From the NCBI GenBank assembly GCA_963695375.1, contig OY968767.1, forward strand, positions 1,984,001 through 2,048,000: a stretch of DNA of 64,000 bases, given 5' to 3'. Source of the DNA: JACCVL01 sp963695375 (GTDB lineage: Bacteria; Actinomycetota; Actinomycetes; Propionibacteriales; Nocardioidaceae). The position numbers and the translations under genes were made by a program. The notes beneath the pieces were generated by a model. The model saw nothing but the letters and a program-made list of their open reading frames with translations, was not told where the DNA came from and made no database searches. Below are positions 8,127 through 16,147 of this stretch, one piece after another; positions within the stretch are counted from its first letter, which is position 1; the number at the start of each line of letters is the position of its first letter.

Positions 8127-8172
8127 CGCCGGGCCGGACGGGGTGAGGGGAAGTCCCTCGTCCGGCCCGGCG
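8127..8172 (+). other. Strong hairpin in the long 5' leader of the SOS operon
   Basis: In the 326-nt stretch between the YbaK-type gene and the first cassette gene, arms CGCCGGGCCGGAC (8127-8139) and GTCCGGCCCGGCG (8160-8172) are perfectly complementary over 13 bp. Between them GAGGG (8145-8149) pairs with CCCTC (8155-8159) around a GAAGT loop, leaving a 5-nt bulge. No U-run follows. It may be an attenuator, an RNA-stability element or a protein-binding site. Apart from this and the LexA box I see nothing else in the stretch. Confidence 0.6.
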
Positions 8173-8251
8173 GTCCGCCGTCGGCGTCACTTCCCCTGAC
8201 GTCTCCTCCGGCACCGACCGGTGCTGGAGCCGAGCACGAGAGGGGTGTGGG

Positions 8252-8643
8252 ATGCGTCGCTACGACGAGCCGGTCGCGGTCCGCAACGGACTCGTCGATG
8301 GTGTCGAAGGGCCCGAACAGTTCATCTGGCGGGACCGGCTCTGGCGGGTGCGCTCGGTCGCCGGCCGCTGGATCGAGACCGCACCGTGGTGGGAGCACGG
8401 CGCGGTCCGGGACCTGCTGGGGTCCGACCAGGCCGGGACGGAGTGGTCCGGGCCGGCGGTGCCGCAGTGCCGGCGGTGGCCTCGGTGGCCACCCTCGCCC
8501 GCGAGCAGGAGGTGTGGCGGGTGGACGCCACCCGCGGGCGGCTCGGTCTGGTCCGGCCGGACGATCCGGAGGTGCGCGGGGTGTTCGACCTCGCCCGCGA
8601 CGAGGAGACCGGCGAGTGGCGGCTGGTCGGATGCCTGGACTGA
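8252..8643 (+). pseudogene. DUF6504 family protein, frameshifted as sequenced
   Basis: First gene of the SOS cassette. The ATG frame at 8252 gives the family start (RRYDEPVAVRNG, then FIWRDRLWRVRSVAGRWIE and TAPWWE). The conserved second half (EVWRVDATRGRLGL, GVFDLARDEETGEWRLVGCLD at the end) is in a different frame ending at 8643. Total length is 392 nt (3n+2), so one base is missing or two are extra, probably in the G/C-rich linker around 8440-8475. DUF6504 proteins are common next to actinobacterial dnaE2; function unknown. GAGAGGGG precedes the ATG. The end overlaps the HEPN gene by 13 nt. Confidence 0.7.
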
Positions 8644-9098
8644 GCTCCCGGCCGGCACCCGTGTCCCCGTCCCCACCGCCGGTGCGCCGGGACGCCGCCG
8701 TCGCCTGCCTCGAGCGGGCCGAGCGCGCGCTGGTCGCCGCCGGGACGACGACCGAGCACACCGAGCGGTACGCCAGCGCGCACGTCGCGGCGTTGCGGAC
8801 GGCCGCAGCCGTGCTCGCCGTTCGGGCCCGTCCGCACCCGCGGGGGGAGCGCAACGCCTGGGTCCTGCTCACCCGGGTCGCTCCCGAGCTGGGGGAGTGG
8901 GCCGCCTTCTTCGCCGCCGGTGCCGGCAAGCGGGCCGCGGCCGAGGCCGGGCTGGCCCATGCGGTGACCACTCGCGAGGCCGACGACCTGCTGCGCGACG
9001 CGGAGTGCTTCCTCCGGGTGGTCGAGCAGCTGCTCGACCTGCCCCGGCAGCCGGCGCTGCCCGGTCCGGTGCCCGCCTCCTCCCGGTGGTCCGCGTGA
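8631..9098 (+). CDS. SAV_6107-type HEPN-domain protein
   Basis: A 155-aa mostly helical protein of the SAV_6107 HEPN group found beside dnaE2 in actinobacteria. A helical core (ACLERAERALVAAG, then YASAHVAALRTAAAVLAVRA) contains R46-YASA-H51, which fits the RX4-6H motif of catalytic HEPN ribonucleases. A later helix region (READDLLRDAECFLRVVEQLL) completes the bundle, and Pro-rich ends flank it. The ATG at 8631 overlaps the DUF6504 gene by 13 nt, and the stop overlaps the dnaE2 GTG (GTGA), so all three are coupled. The role is unknown; an RNase or a polymerase accessory in the SOS response is inference. Confidence 0.75.
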   Translation: MPGLSSRPAPVSPSPPPVRRDAAVACLERAERALVAAGTTTEHTERYASAHVAALRTAAAVLAVRARPHPRGERNAWVLLTRVAPELGEWAAFFAAGAGKRAAAEAGLAHAVTTREADDLLRDAECFLRVVEQLLDLPRQPALPGPVPASSRWSA

Positions 9099-12000
9099 GC
9101 GACCCGTTCGTGCACCTGCACGTGGCCTCCGGGTACTCGTTGCAACACGGGGCCTGTCCGCCGCACCGGCTGGTCGAGCGGGCCGCCGACCACGGCATGG
9201 ACACCCTGGCGTTGACCGACCGGGACGGGGTCTACGGCGCGGTCCGGTTCGCCAAGGCGTGCCTGCGGGCCGGCATCCGCCCGGTCCTCGGCGTCGACTT
9301 GGCGGTCGAGCCGTCCGGTCTGCTCCCGACCGGGTCCGACCGGGCCGGTTCGGGTGCAGCCACGAGCGGGCGGACCCCGGTACGCGGGGGGTCGTTCCGG
9401 GACGCCGACCTGCCCCGGGTCACGCTGCTCGCCGAGGGACGGCAGGGATGGGCGGCGCTGTGCCGGCTGGTGTCTGCGACTCATCTGAGCGGTGCGCGCG
9501 GAGTGCCGGTGAGCACTGCCGGCCTGGTCGCCGAGCACGTCGCCGGCCGTGGCGTCGTGGTGCTGCTCGGTCCGGGGTCGGAGCTGGGCCGGGCGGTCTC
9601 CACGCGGCGGACCGACCTCGCCGACGCCGTGCTGCGGCGCTGGCGCGACCTGCTCGACCCGGCCGACCTGATGGTCGAGCTGGTCTCGCACCGCCGGTCC
9701 GGCACCGGTCCCGGTAGCACCGTGCACGCCGCCCGGCTGGCGGGCGTCGCCGAGCGGGCCGGGCTCGGCATGGTCGTCACCAACGCGGTCCGGCACGCCG
9801 ACCCGGCCGACGCGGCCGTCCTCGACATCCTCGACGCCAGCCGGCGGTTGGTCCCGCTCGACCTGCGACACCTCGACCGGCGCAACGCCGAGGGCTTCCT
9901 CAAGTCCGGCAAGCAGATGGCCGAGGTGGCCGACGAGATCTGCCGCGCCGCCGGGCTGGGGGAGCAGAGCGCCCGCCGGCTGCTGGCCCGCACCCGCACG
10001 GTGGCGGAACGAACCGCGCTGGACCCGCGAGCCGACCTGGGGCTGGGTGAGGTGCACCTGCCCGAGCTCGCCGTGGCCGCAGGCGCGTCGGCGGGAGCCG
10101 GCGGGACGGCCGACGGACTGCTGCGCGAGCGGTGCAGCGCCGGGTTGGCACACCGCTACGGTGCGGTGTCCCGCCGGGTCGACCGACGGGTGCGGGACCG
10201 GCTGGACGCCGAGCTGGGGACGATCGCGACGCTGGGCTTCGGGGCGTACTTCCTCACCGTGGCCGACGTCTGCGACCTGATCCGCGACATGGGGGTGCGG
10301 GTCGCGGCCCGGGGGTCGGGAGCCGGCAGCCTGGTCAACTACGCCCTCGGCATCTCCGGCGTGGACCCCCTGCAGCACGGCCTGGTGATGGAGCGGTTCC
10401 TCTCCCCGTTGCGGCAGGCGCTGCCCGACATCGACATCGACGTCGAGTCGGCCCGGCGGGAGGAGGTCTACACCCGGATCCTCGCCCGCTACGGCGGCGA
10501 ACGGTGTTGCTGCGTGGCGATGATGGACACCTACCGCATCCGGCACGCGGTCCGAGACGTCGGTGCCGCGCTGGGGATGCCGCCGGGCGAGGTGGACACC
10601 ATCGCCAAGGCGTTCCCGCACATCCGGGCCCGGGACGCCCGCAATGCCCTGCGCGAGCTGCCCGAGCTGCAGCTGTCCGGACTCGGTGCGGATCGGCTGA
10701 CCGTGCTGTTCGACCTGGTCGAGCGGCTCGACGGGTTGCCCCGGCACATCGCCCTGCACCCGTGCGGGGTGCTGCTCTCCGACGCGACCCTGCTGGACCG
10801 CACCCCGGTCGAGGCCAGCCACGCCGGTTTCCCGATGAGCCAGTTCGACAAGGACGACGTCGAGGACCTCGGGCTGCTCAAGCTCGACGTGCTCGGCATC
10901 CGGATGCAGTCGGCGATGGCCCACGCCACGGCCGAGATCGCCCGGGTCGACGGAGTCGAGATCGACGTCGACGACCTCCGGCAGGTGCCCCTGGACGACC
11001 CGGCGACCTACCGGCTGATCGGTCACGCCCGCACCCTCGGCTGCTTCCAGATCGAGTCACCGGGCCAGCGTGAGCTCACCGGCAAGTTCGGCCCGGAGAC
11101 GTTCGACGACATCATCACCGACATCTCGCTGTTTCGGCCCGGCCCGGTCAAGAGCGACATGGTCACCCCGTTCCTGCAGGCACGGCAGGGCTGGCGGCAA
11201 CCGACCTACCCGCATCCCGACCTCGAGCCGGTGCTCCGCTCCACCTGCGGTGTCGTGGTCTTCCACGAGCAGGTGCTGGGGATCATCTCGGTGTTCACCG
11301 GCTGCACCCTGGCCGAGGCCGACGAGGCCCGGCGAGCCCTCGGCGACCGGGAGGGCAAGGAGGACGTCCGGGTCTGGTTCTTCCCGGCGGCCCTGGCCCG
11401 GCGCTACCCGCAGGCCGTGGTCGAGCAGGTGTGGACGGTGTTGGAGGCCTTCGCCTCGTTCGGCTTCTGCAAGGCCCACGCCGCGGCGTTCGCCCTGCCC
11501 ACCTACCAGTCGGCGTGGCTCAAGACCCACCACACCGCTGCATTCCTCGCCGGCGTGCTCACCCACGACCCGGGGATGTACCCGAAGCGGCTGATCCTCG
11601 ACGACGCCCGCCAGTTCGGCATCGCGGTGCTGCCGCTCGACGTCAACTGCTCTGATGCCAGCTATCGGGTCGAACGGGTGGCGGTGGGAGACGAGCCACC
11701 GCCGCGGGTGCTCGGCGCGGACCCCCGGGTCCCGCCGGCACCCGGGTTGCCGGACGCCCGGAGCTACGGCATCCGGCTGGCTCTCGCCGACGTCAAGGGC
11801 ATGTCCGGCGCCGAGGTCGCCGGGGTCGTCGCCGGCCGGCCGTACCACTCGCTGACCGACTTCTGGCATCGCGCCGGGTGCTCTCGCCCGGTGGTGGAGC
11901 GGCTGGTGATCGCCGGCGCCTTCGACAGCCTGTACGGCATCGGGTCGCCGGTCCCGGTCCGCCGCCGCGGAGCGGTGACCCGGCGGGACCTGCTGCTGCA

Positions 12001-13048
12001 GGTGCTGGAGCTCGACCGGTGGACCCGAGTCGCCAACCGAGCCCGGTCCCGGGGACGCCGGCTGCCGCGAGCCGACCGGACCGCAGCCGACCGGACCGCA
12101 GCCGACCGGGTCGAGACCGGGCCGGACATGGTCGCGCTGGCCTCCGCCCAGTCCCAGGCGACGGCACCGGTCGAGCGGCCGGCGGCCGTCCAGCTGGCCC
12201 TCGACCTCGGTGACGCTCCCGGCCAGTCCGAGCCGTCCGGGCTCCCGGAGATGACCGGTGCGGAGCGGGTCCGGGCCGAGCTCGAGGTGCTCGGCCTCGA
12301 CGTGAGCCGGCACGTCGTCGACTTCTACACCCCGCTGCTCGACGCGCTCGGCGTCACCCGGTCGGCCCAGCTGCTGTCCCGGCGCAGCCGCAGCAGCCTG
12401 CTCGTCGCCGGTGTCAAGGTCGCCACCCAGACCCCGCCGATCCGCTCCGGTCGCCGGGTCGTCTTCCTCACCCTCGACGACGCCACCGGTCCGGTCGACG
12501 CGACCTTCTTCGAGGACGCGCAGGGTCCCTACGCTGCGACGGTCTTCCACTCCTGGCTGCTGCTGGTGCGCGGTGAGCTGCGCCGTACCGGGCCGCGTGG
12601 TGTCTCGCTGCGTGCCACCGGGTGCTGGGACCTGACCGCTCTGTACGAGCTGTGGCGGACCGCTGGTCTCGACGCCGTCCACGACGCGTTGGCCCGGGTC
12701 CCGGACGGCTTCGGCGCGAACGCGTCGCCGGCGGCGGCGGAGCGGGCGGTGCGCGGGGCTTCGGACAGTCGGTCGAGCCGGCCGGTGATGGCCCGTCCGC
12801 CGGTGGGCTCGGACGGGGCCGACGGTGCCGACCTCGGTGCCGACCTCGGTGCCGACCTCGGCGCCGACGTGCACGACCAGCAGCACTCCGCCGGCGGGAT
12901 GGGCCGGCGGCGGGTGCTGGTGCATCCCAGCGGGTTCCGTCAGTCGCCGTACGCCGACGTCAAACCGCCCGGGGAGGACGTCAAGACCGCGGCCAAGTCG
13001 GCGCCGCGCAAGCTGTGGCACTCCAGCCCGGGCAGCTCGGGAGGCTGA
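9095..13048 (+). CDS. dnaE2: Error-prone DNA polymerase III alpha subunit (DnaE2)
   Basis: Translesion C-family polymerase, 1317 aa, longer than most DnaE2 proteins. Order: PHP domain (from FVHLHVASGYS), palm with the catalytic Asp run PDIDIDVES near residue 447, fingers, (HhH)2, then the OB fold (SLLVAGVKVATQTPP) and a low-complexity tail. Relative to DnaE1 in this window the PHP metal ligands are largely lost (H13 to A11, D20 to H18, H45 to R43, E70 to D68), implying no PHP proofreading. VQLALDL (about residue 1032) may bind the beta clamp. The GTG overlaps the HEPN stop. It lies downstream of the LexA box, so DNA-damage induction is expected. Confidence 0.92.
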   Translation: MSDPFVHLHVASGYSLQHGACPPHRLVERAADHGMDTLALTDRDGVYGAVRFAKACLRAGIRPVLGVDLAVEPSGLLPTGSDRAGSGAATSGRTPVRGGSFRDADLPRVTLLAEGRQGWAALCRLVSATHLSGARGVPVSTAGLVAEHVAGRGVVVLLGPGSELGRAVSTRRTDLADAVLRRWRDLLDPADLMVELVSHRRSGTGPGSTVHAARLAGVAERAGLGMVVTNAVRHADPADAAVLDILDASRRLVPLDLRHLDRRNAEGFLKSGKQMAEVADEICRAAGLGEQSARRLLARTRTVAERTALDPRADLGLGEVHLPELAVAAGASAGAGGTADGLLRERCSAGLAHRYGAVSRRVDRRVRDRLDAELGTIATLGFGAYFLTVADVCDLIRDMGVRVAARGSGAGSLVNYALGISGVDPLQHGLVMERFLSPLRQALPDIDIDVESARREEVYTRILARYGGERCCCVAMMDTYRIRHAVRDVGAALGMPPGEVDTIAKAFPHIRARDARNALRELPELQLSGLGADRLTVLFDLVERLDGLPRHIALHPCGVLLSDATLLDRTPVEASHAGFPMSQFDKDDVEDLGLLKLDVLGIRMQSAMAHATAEIARVDGVEIDVDDLRQVPLDDPATYRLIGHARTLGCFQIESPGQRELTGKFGPETFDDIITDISLFRPGPVKSDMVTPFLQARQGWRQPTYPHPDLEPVLRSTCGVVVFHEQVLGIISVFTGCTLAEADEARRALGDREGKEDVRVWFFPAALARRYPQAVVEQVWTVLEAFASFGFCKAHAAAFALPTYQSAWLKTHHTAAFLAGVLTHDPGMYPKRLILDDARQFGIAVLPLDVNCSDASYRVERVAVGDEPPPRVLGADPRVPPAPGLPDARSYGIRLALADVKGMSGAEVAGVVAGRPYHSLTDFWHRAGCSRPVVERLVIAGAFDSLYGIGSPVPVRRRGAVTRRDLLLQVLELDRWTRVANRARSRGRRLPRADRTAADRTAADRVETGPDMVALASAQSQATAPVERPAAVQLALDLGDAPGQSEPSGLPEMTGAERVRAELEVLGLDVSRHVVDFYTPLLDALGVTRSAQLLSRRSRSSLLVAGVKVATQTPPIRSGRRVVFLTLDDATGPVDATFFEDAQGPYAATVFHSWLLLVRGELRRTGPRGVSLRATGCWDLTALYELWRTAGLDAVHDALARVPDGFGANASPAAAERAVRGASDSRSSRPVMARPPVGSDGADGADLGADLGADLGADVHDQQHSAGGMGRRRVLVHPSGFRQSPYADVKPPGEDVKTAAKSAPRKLWHSSPGSSGG
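12824..12868 (+). repeat. 12-bp tandem repeat coding GADL in the DnaE2 tail
   Basis: Three perfect copies of GGTGCCGACCTC followed by a partial fourth (GGCGCCGAC) encode (GADL)3-GAD in the disordered C-terminal extension of DnaE2. A shorter repeat coding ADRTA lies near 12075-12108 in the same gene. Confidence 0.8.
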
Positions 13049-13088
13049 GGATGGCCAGGAGGCTGATCGGTCCGGCGCTCCGGCTCAC

Positions 13089-13094
13089 TACGCT
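13089..13094 (+). promoter_or_regulatory. Leaderless -10 (TACGCT) of the methyltransferase gene
   Basis: TACGCT ends 6 nt before the GTG at 13101, in the 52-nt gap after dnaE2. It suggests the last two cassette genes can also be transcribed without LexA control. Confidence 0.5.
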
Positions 13095-13100
13095 GACCCC

Positions 13101-13844
13101 GTGGTCGAGCACCGACGCAGTGCGCTGCGTACCGCAGTCGTGTGGGACCTGTTGCAGTCCGAGCTGGCCGGGATGGCCGGGGTGGCAGGCTCGGCCCGGG
13201 TGGTGGACCTCGGTGGCGGGACCGGTGGGTTCGCCGTCCGGGTGGCCGAGCTGGACCACCACGTCACCGTCGTGGATCCCAGCCCGGACGCGCTGGCGGC
13301 TCTCGGCCGGCGGGCCGCCGAGGCAGAGGTGGTCGACCGGGTGCGCGGCATCCAGGGCGACGCCGCCGACCTGCCTGGCCTGGTGGCCGCCGGCACGGTC
13401 GACGTGGTGCTCTGCCACGGGGTGCTCGAGGTGGTCGAGGACCCCGGGTCCGTCCTGGACGCCATCGCCGGGGTGCTGCGACCCGACGGAGTGCTCAGCG
13501 TCACCGTCGCCGGTCGGTTTGCCGCCGTCGCCGCCCGGGCGCTGGCGGGCCACTTCGACCAGGCACGGGCGCTGCTCGACACCTCGGCCGCGCAGTGGGA
13601 CCTCGATGCCCTGGGGTCGCGTCGCTACACCCGGGACGAGGCGGTGCAGCTGGTGCGGGACCGCGGTTTCACCGTGCAGACCGTGCACGCGGTCCGGGTC
13701 TTCACCGATCTGGTGCCCAGCGCGCTGGTCGACGCCGAGCCGGGTGCCGCCGCGGCGCTGCTCGCGCTGGAACGCGCCGCGGCCGACGTCCCCGAGCTGG
13801 CGGCGGTGGCCGGCCAGCTGCATCTGCTCGCCCGGCGGCGCTGA
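13101..13844 (+). CDS. Class I SAM-dependent methyltransferase
   Basis: A 247-aa Rossmann-type methyltransferase. Motif I is RVVDLGGGTGGFAV, with the acidic end of strand 2 in HVTVVDPSPDAL, then GDAADL, and motif IV/post-I DVVLCHGVLEVVEDP; the helical C-terminal half matches small-molecule or tRNA-modifying (CmoM/UbiE-like) enzymes. The substrate is unknown. Start: GTG at 13101, with TACGCT at leaderless distance and no clear ribosome binding site. It sits between dnaE2 and dinB in the SOS cassette, so a role in damage response or in tRNA modification under stress is possible but unproven. Confidence 0.8.
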   Translation: MVEHRRSALRTAVVWDLLQSELAGMAGVAGSARVVDLGGGTGGFAVRVAELDHHVTVVDPSPDALAALGRRAAEAEVVDRVRGIQGDAADLPGLVAAGTVDVVLCHGVLEVVEDPGSVLDAIAGVLRPDGVLSVTVAGRFAAVAARALAGHFDQARALLDTSAAQWDLDALGSRRYTRDEAVQLVRDRGFTVQTVHAVRVFTDLVPSALVDAEPGAAAALLALERAAADVPELAAVAGQLHLLARRR

Positions 13845-13871
13845 GCAGGCCGGCACCCGGCGGAGGCCGTG

Positions 13872-15056
13872 GTGACCGAGTGCTCGATCCTGCACGTCGA
13901 CATGGACGCGTTCTACGCGTCGGTGACCGTGCGGGAGCATCCCGACCTCCGCGACCGGGCGGTCATCGTCGGCGGGGGACACCGCGGGGTGGTGCTCTCG
14001 GCCAGCTATCCCGCCCGGCTGCACGGGGTCCGGTCGGCCATGCCGGTCATGCGGGCTCGCCGGCTGTGTCCGCACGCCGTGGTCGTCCCCCCCGACTTCG
14101 AGCTGTTCTCCGCGGTCTCCGGTGCGGTGATGGAGACCTTCCGCACCATCACCCCGCTGGTCGAGGCGATGTCGCTGGACGAGGCGTTCCTCGACGTGTC
14201 CGGCGCCCGGCGCCGGCTGGGCAGCCCGGTCGACATCGCCACCCGGCTGCGCGCACAGATCGCCGCCGAGCAGCAGATCAGCTGCTCGGTCGGGGTGGCC
14301 TCGACCACCGACCTGGCCAAGCTGGCCTCCCGCCGGTCCAAGCCCGACGGCCTGCTGGTGGTGCCTCGGGACCGGGCCACCGCCTTCCTGCACCCGCTCG
14401 AGGTCGGCGAGCTGTGGGGGGTGGGCGAGGTGACCGCTGCCGGGTTGCAGCGACTCGGTCTGCACACGGTGGGGGACCTGGCGCACACCCCCCTGTCGTT
14501 GCTCCGTCGCGCCCTGGGCGTGCCCACCGCGGATCACCTGCACGACCTCGCCTGGGGTGGCGGGCGGACCACCGTCGTCCCGCGGCGCTCCCCGGACGAG
14601 CCCGACCGGAGCATGGGTGCCGACGAGACGTTCTCCCGCGACACCGACGATCCGGAGGTGATCCGCCGGGAACTGCTCCGGCTGTCCGGCCGGCTCGCCG
14701 CCCGGTTGCGCGCCGCCGGGGTGGTCGGCCGGACGGTGACGCTGCGGGTGCGGTTCTCCGACTTCACCACGATCACCCGATCCCGGACGCTGGCCGACCC
14801 GACCGACGTGGCGGTGGAGATCTATTCGACCGTGGCGCAGCTGTTCGAGGCCCTCGGCTTGCAGCGGGCCCGGCTCCGGCTGGTCGGGGTGCGCGTCGAG
14901 GGCCTCCGGTCGGCGCGGGAGAGCTACCGGCAGCTGGAGCTCGGCACCCGCGGCACCGGCTGGTCCGACGCGGAGCGGGCGGTCGATCGGGCCGTCACCC
15001 GGTTCGGCCGGCACGCCGTCGCCCCTGCCGTGCTGGTCAACAGCGTCCGGCCGTGA
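13872..15056 (+). CDS. dinB: DNA polymerase IV (Y-family, DinB)
   Basis: Translesion Y-family polymerase, 394 aa. Catalytic residues are present: Asp10 in HVDMDAFYASV and Asp103-Glu104 in SLDEAFLDV. SCSVGVASTTDLAKLASRRSK shows the palm/finger contact segment, WGVGEVTAAGLQRLG the HhH thumb region, and DRSMGADETFSRD leads into the little-finger domain. No obvious beta-clamp motif is seen at the C-terminus, which ends VLVNSVRP. GTG at 13872 was chosen over the adjacent GTG at 13869 because GGAGG (13862-13866) is 5 nt upstream. It closes the SOS cassette; with DnaE2 it may replace the ImuB partner of mycobacteria (inference). Confidence 0.9.
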   Translation: MTECSILHVDMDAFYASVTVREHPDLRDRAVIVGGGHRGVVLSASYPARLHGVRSAMPVMRARRLCPHAVVVPPDFELFSAVSGAVMETFRTITPLVEAMSLDEAFLDVSGARRRLGSPVDIATRLRAQIAAEQQISCSVGVASTTDLAKLASRRSKPDGLLVVPRDRATAFLHPLEVGELWGVGEVTAAGLQRLGLHTVGDLAHTPLSLLRRALGVPTADHLHDLAWGGGRTTVVPRRSPDEPDRSMGADETFSRDTDDPEVIRRELLRLSGRLAARLRAAGVVGRTVTLRVRFSDFTTITRSRTLADPTDVAVEIYSTVAQLFEALGLQRARLRLVGVRVEGLRSARESYRQLELGTRGTGWSDAERAVDRAVTRFGRHAVAPAVLVNSVRP

Positions 15057-15078
15057 CCGAGCGGGCAGCGCAGCGCGG

Positions 15079-15882
15079 TCAGGACCAGCGGCCGTAGACG
15101 TGCACGTTGAGGCGCACGTCGTGGGTGATCCGCCAGAGCTGGCGCGCGTCCTCGATGTACATGTTCACGCAGCCGTGGCTGTGACCGCGGAACGGGTTCG
15201 TCATGTACGACGAGCCGTGGAAGGCCTGCCCGCCGGAGAAGAACTGCGAGTACGGCATCGGGCTCCCGTACAGGCTGCTGACGTGGTCCCGGTCCCGGCG
15301 GAAGACGGTGAACCGGCCGGTGCGGGTCTCGTAGCCGCGGGCGCCGCCGCGCACCAGCCAGGTGTTCCACAACGTGCCGCGCTTCCACAAGGTGACCTGG
15401 TGCCGGGACCGGTCGTAGCAGGCGTGCCAGCCGATGCCCCGGGTGCACAGTCGAGGGAGCGCCTTCTCGTGCTGGGTGGTGCGCTTGATCAGCGCCCGCC
15501 AGGTGGGATGGGTGGCGACCCCGCTGACCCGCAGGTCGGCCTTGCGCTGGAACCGGATGACCGCGGCCCGGGTGAGGTCGCCGAAGTAGCCGGTCACCGG
15601 GCCGCGGTAGACGCTCGCCCAGCGCAGCCGGTACTGCAGCTCGGTGACGTGTTCGATCGCGCGCGGCCCCCGGTCCTCGTCGCCGCGCCTGGCGACCTCG
15701 CGGGCGAAGCGCTCCTTCAACCGGAGCCGTGCGTCCTCGGCTCCCTGCAGCACCGGGGTGACCCGAGGTGTGGCTGCCGTCGGCGGTCCGGTCGCTGCGG
15801 CCGTCCCCGGCAGCAGCCCGCCGGCGAGCGCGCCTCCGACGATCAGCACCGTGGCCAGCACACCCGCTCGGGCTGATGTCAT
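15079..15882 (-). CDS. L,D-transpeptidase with peptidoglycan-binding domain
   Basis: A 267-aa exported enzyme making 3-3 peptide cross-links in peptidoglycan. An N-terminal signal peptide (hydrophobic VLATVLIVGGALAGGLL, Ala-rich cleavage zone) leads to a PG_binding_1 domain (TELQYRLRWASVYRGPVTGYFG, then AAVIRFQRK) and a YkuD catalytic domain ending in FRGHSHGCVNM, with Cys238 the nucleophile and His236 beside it. Convergent with dinB and divergent from the DUF3040 gene. Fits the cell-wall character of the surrounding genes. Confidence 0.9.
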   Translation of the reverse strand: MTSARAGVLATVLIVGGALAGGLLPGTAAATGPPTAATPRVTPVLQGAEDARLRLKERFAREVARRGDEDRGPRAIEHVTELQYRLRWASVYRGPVTGYFGDLTRAAVIRFQRKADLRVSGVATHPTWRALIKRTTQHEKALPRLCTRGIGWHACYDRSRHQVTLWKRGTLWNTWLVRGGARGYETRTGRFTVFRRDRDHVSSLYGSPMPYSQFFSGGQAFHGSSYMTNPFRGHSHGCVNMYIEDARQLWRITHDVRLNVHVYGRWS

Positions 15883-16109
15883 GTCAGACCTCCGTCGATC
15901 CGGGTCCGGTCACCCGGCTCCCACCGTCAGCACCCCCGAAGTCAGGTCGGTGCCGGAGTCGGGCGGACCCGACATCACCTGGACGCGGCTGACCCCTGCT
16001 TGGTTGCGTCCGGCAACGGACAATCTCCCACATTCGTACCGACTGCAGCAGACGGTCAGCCGGACGGTCACGATTGGGCAGTGGGCTTTCGGGACCGCCG
16101 CCTGCTGCC

Positions 16110-16115
16110 TACACT
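16110..16115 (+). promoter_or_regulatory. Putative -10 (TACACT) of the DUF3040 gene
   Basis: TACACT lies 32 nt before the GTG, with AGGAGG between. It falls in the 265-nt divergent spacer 15883-16147, in which I recognise nothing else. Confidence 0.45.
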
Positions 16116-16147
16116 CGATGGAGGAACCGCGCCAGGAGGACGACACA

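Noticed and set aside
8014..8199. 61-codon frame in the SOS leader
   Set aside because: It spans the LexA box and the hairpin, has no ribosome binding site and an arginine/proline-rich shadow composition.
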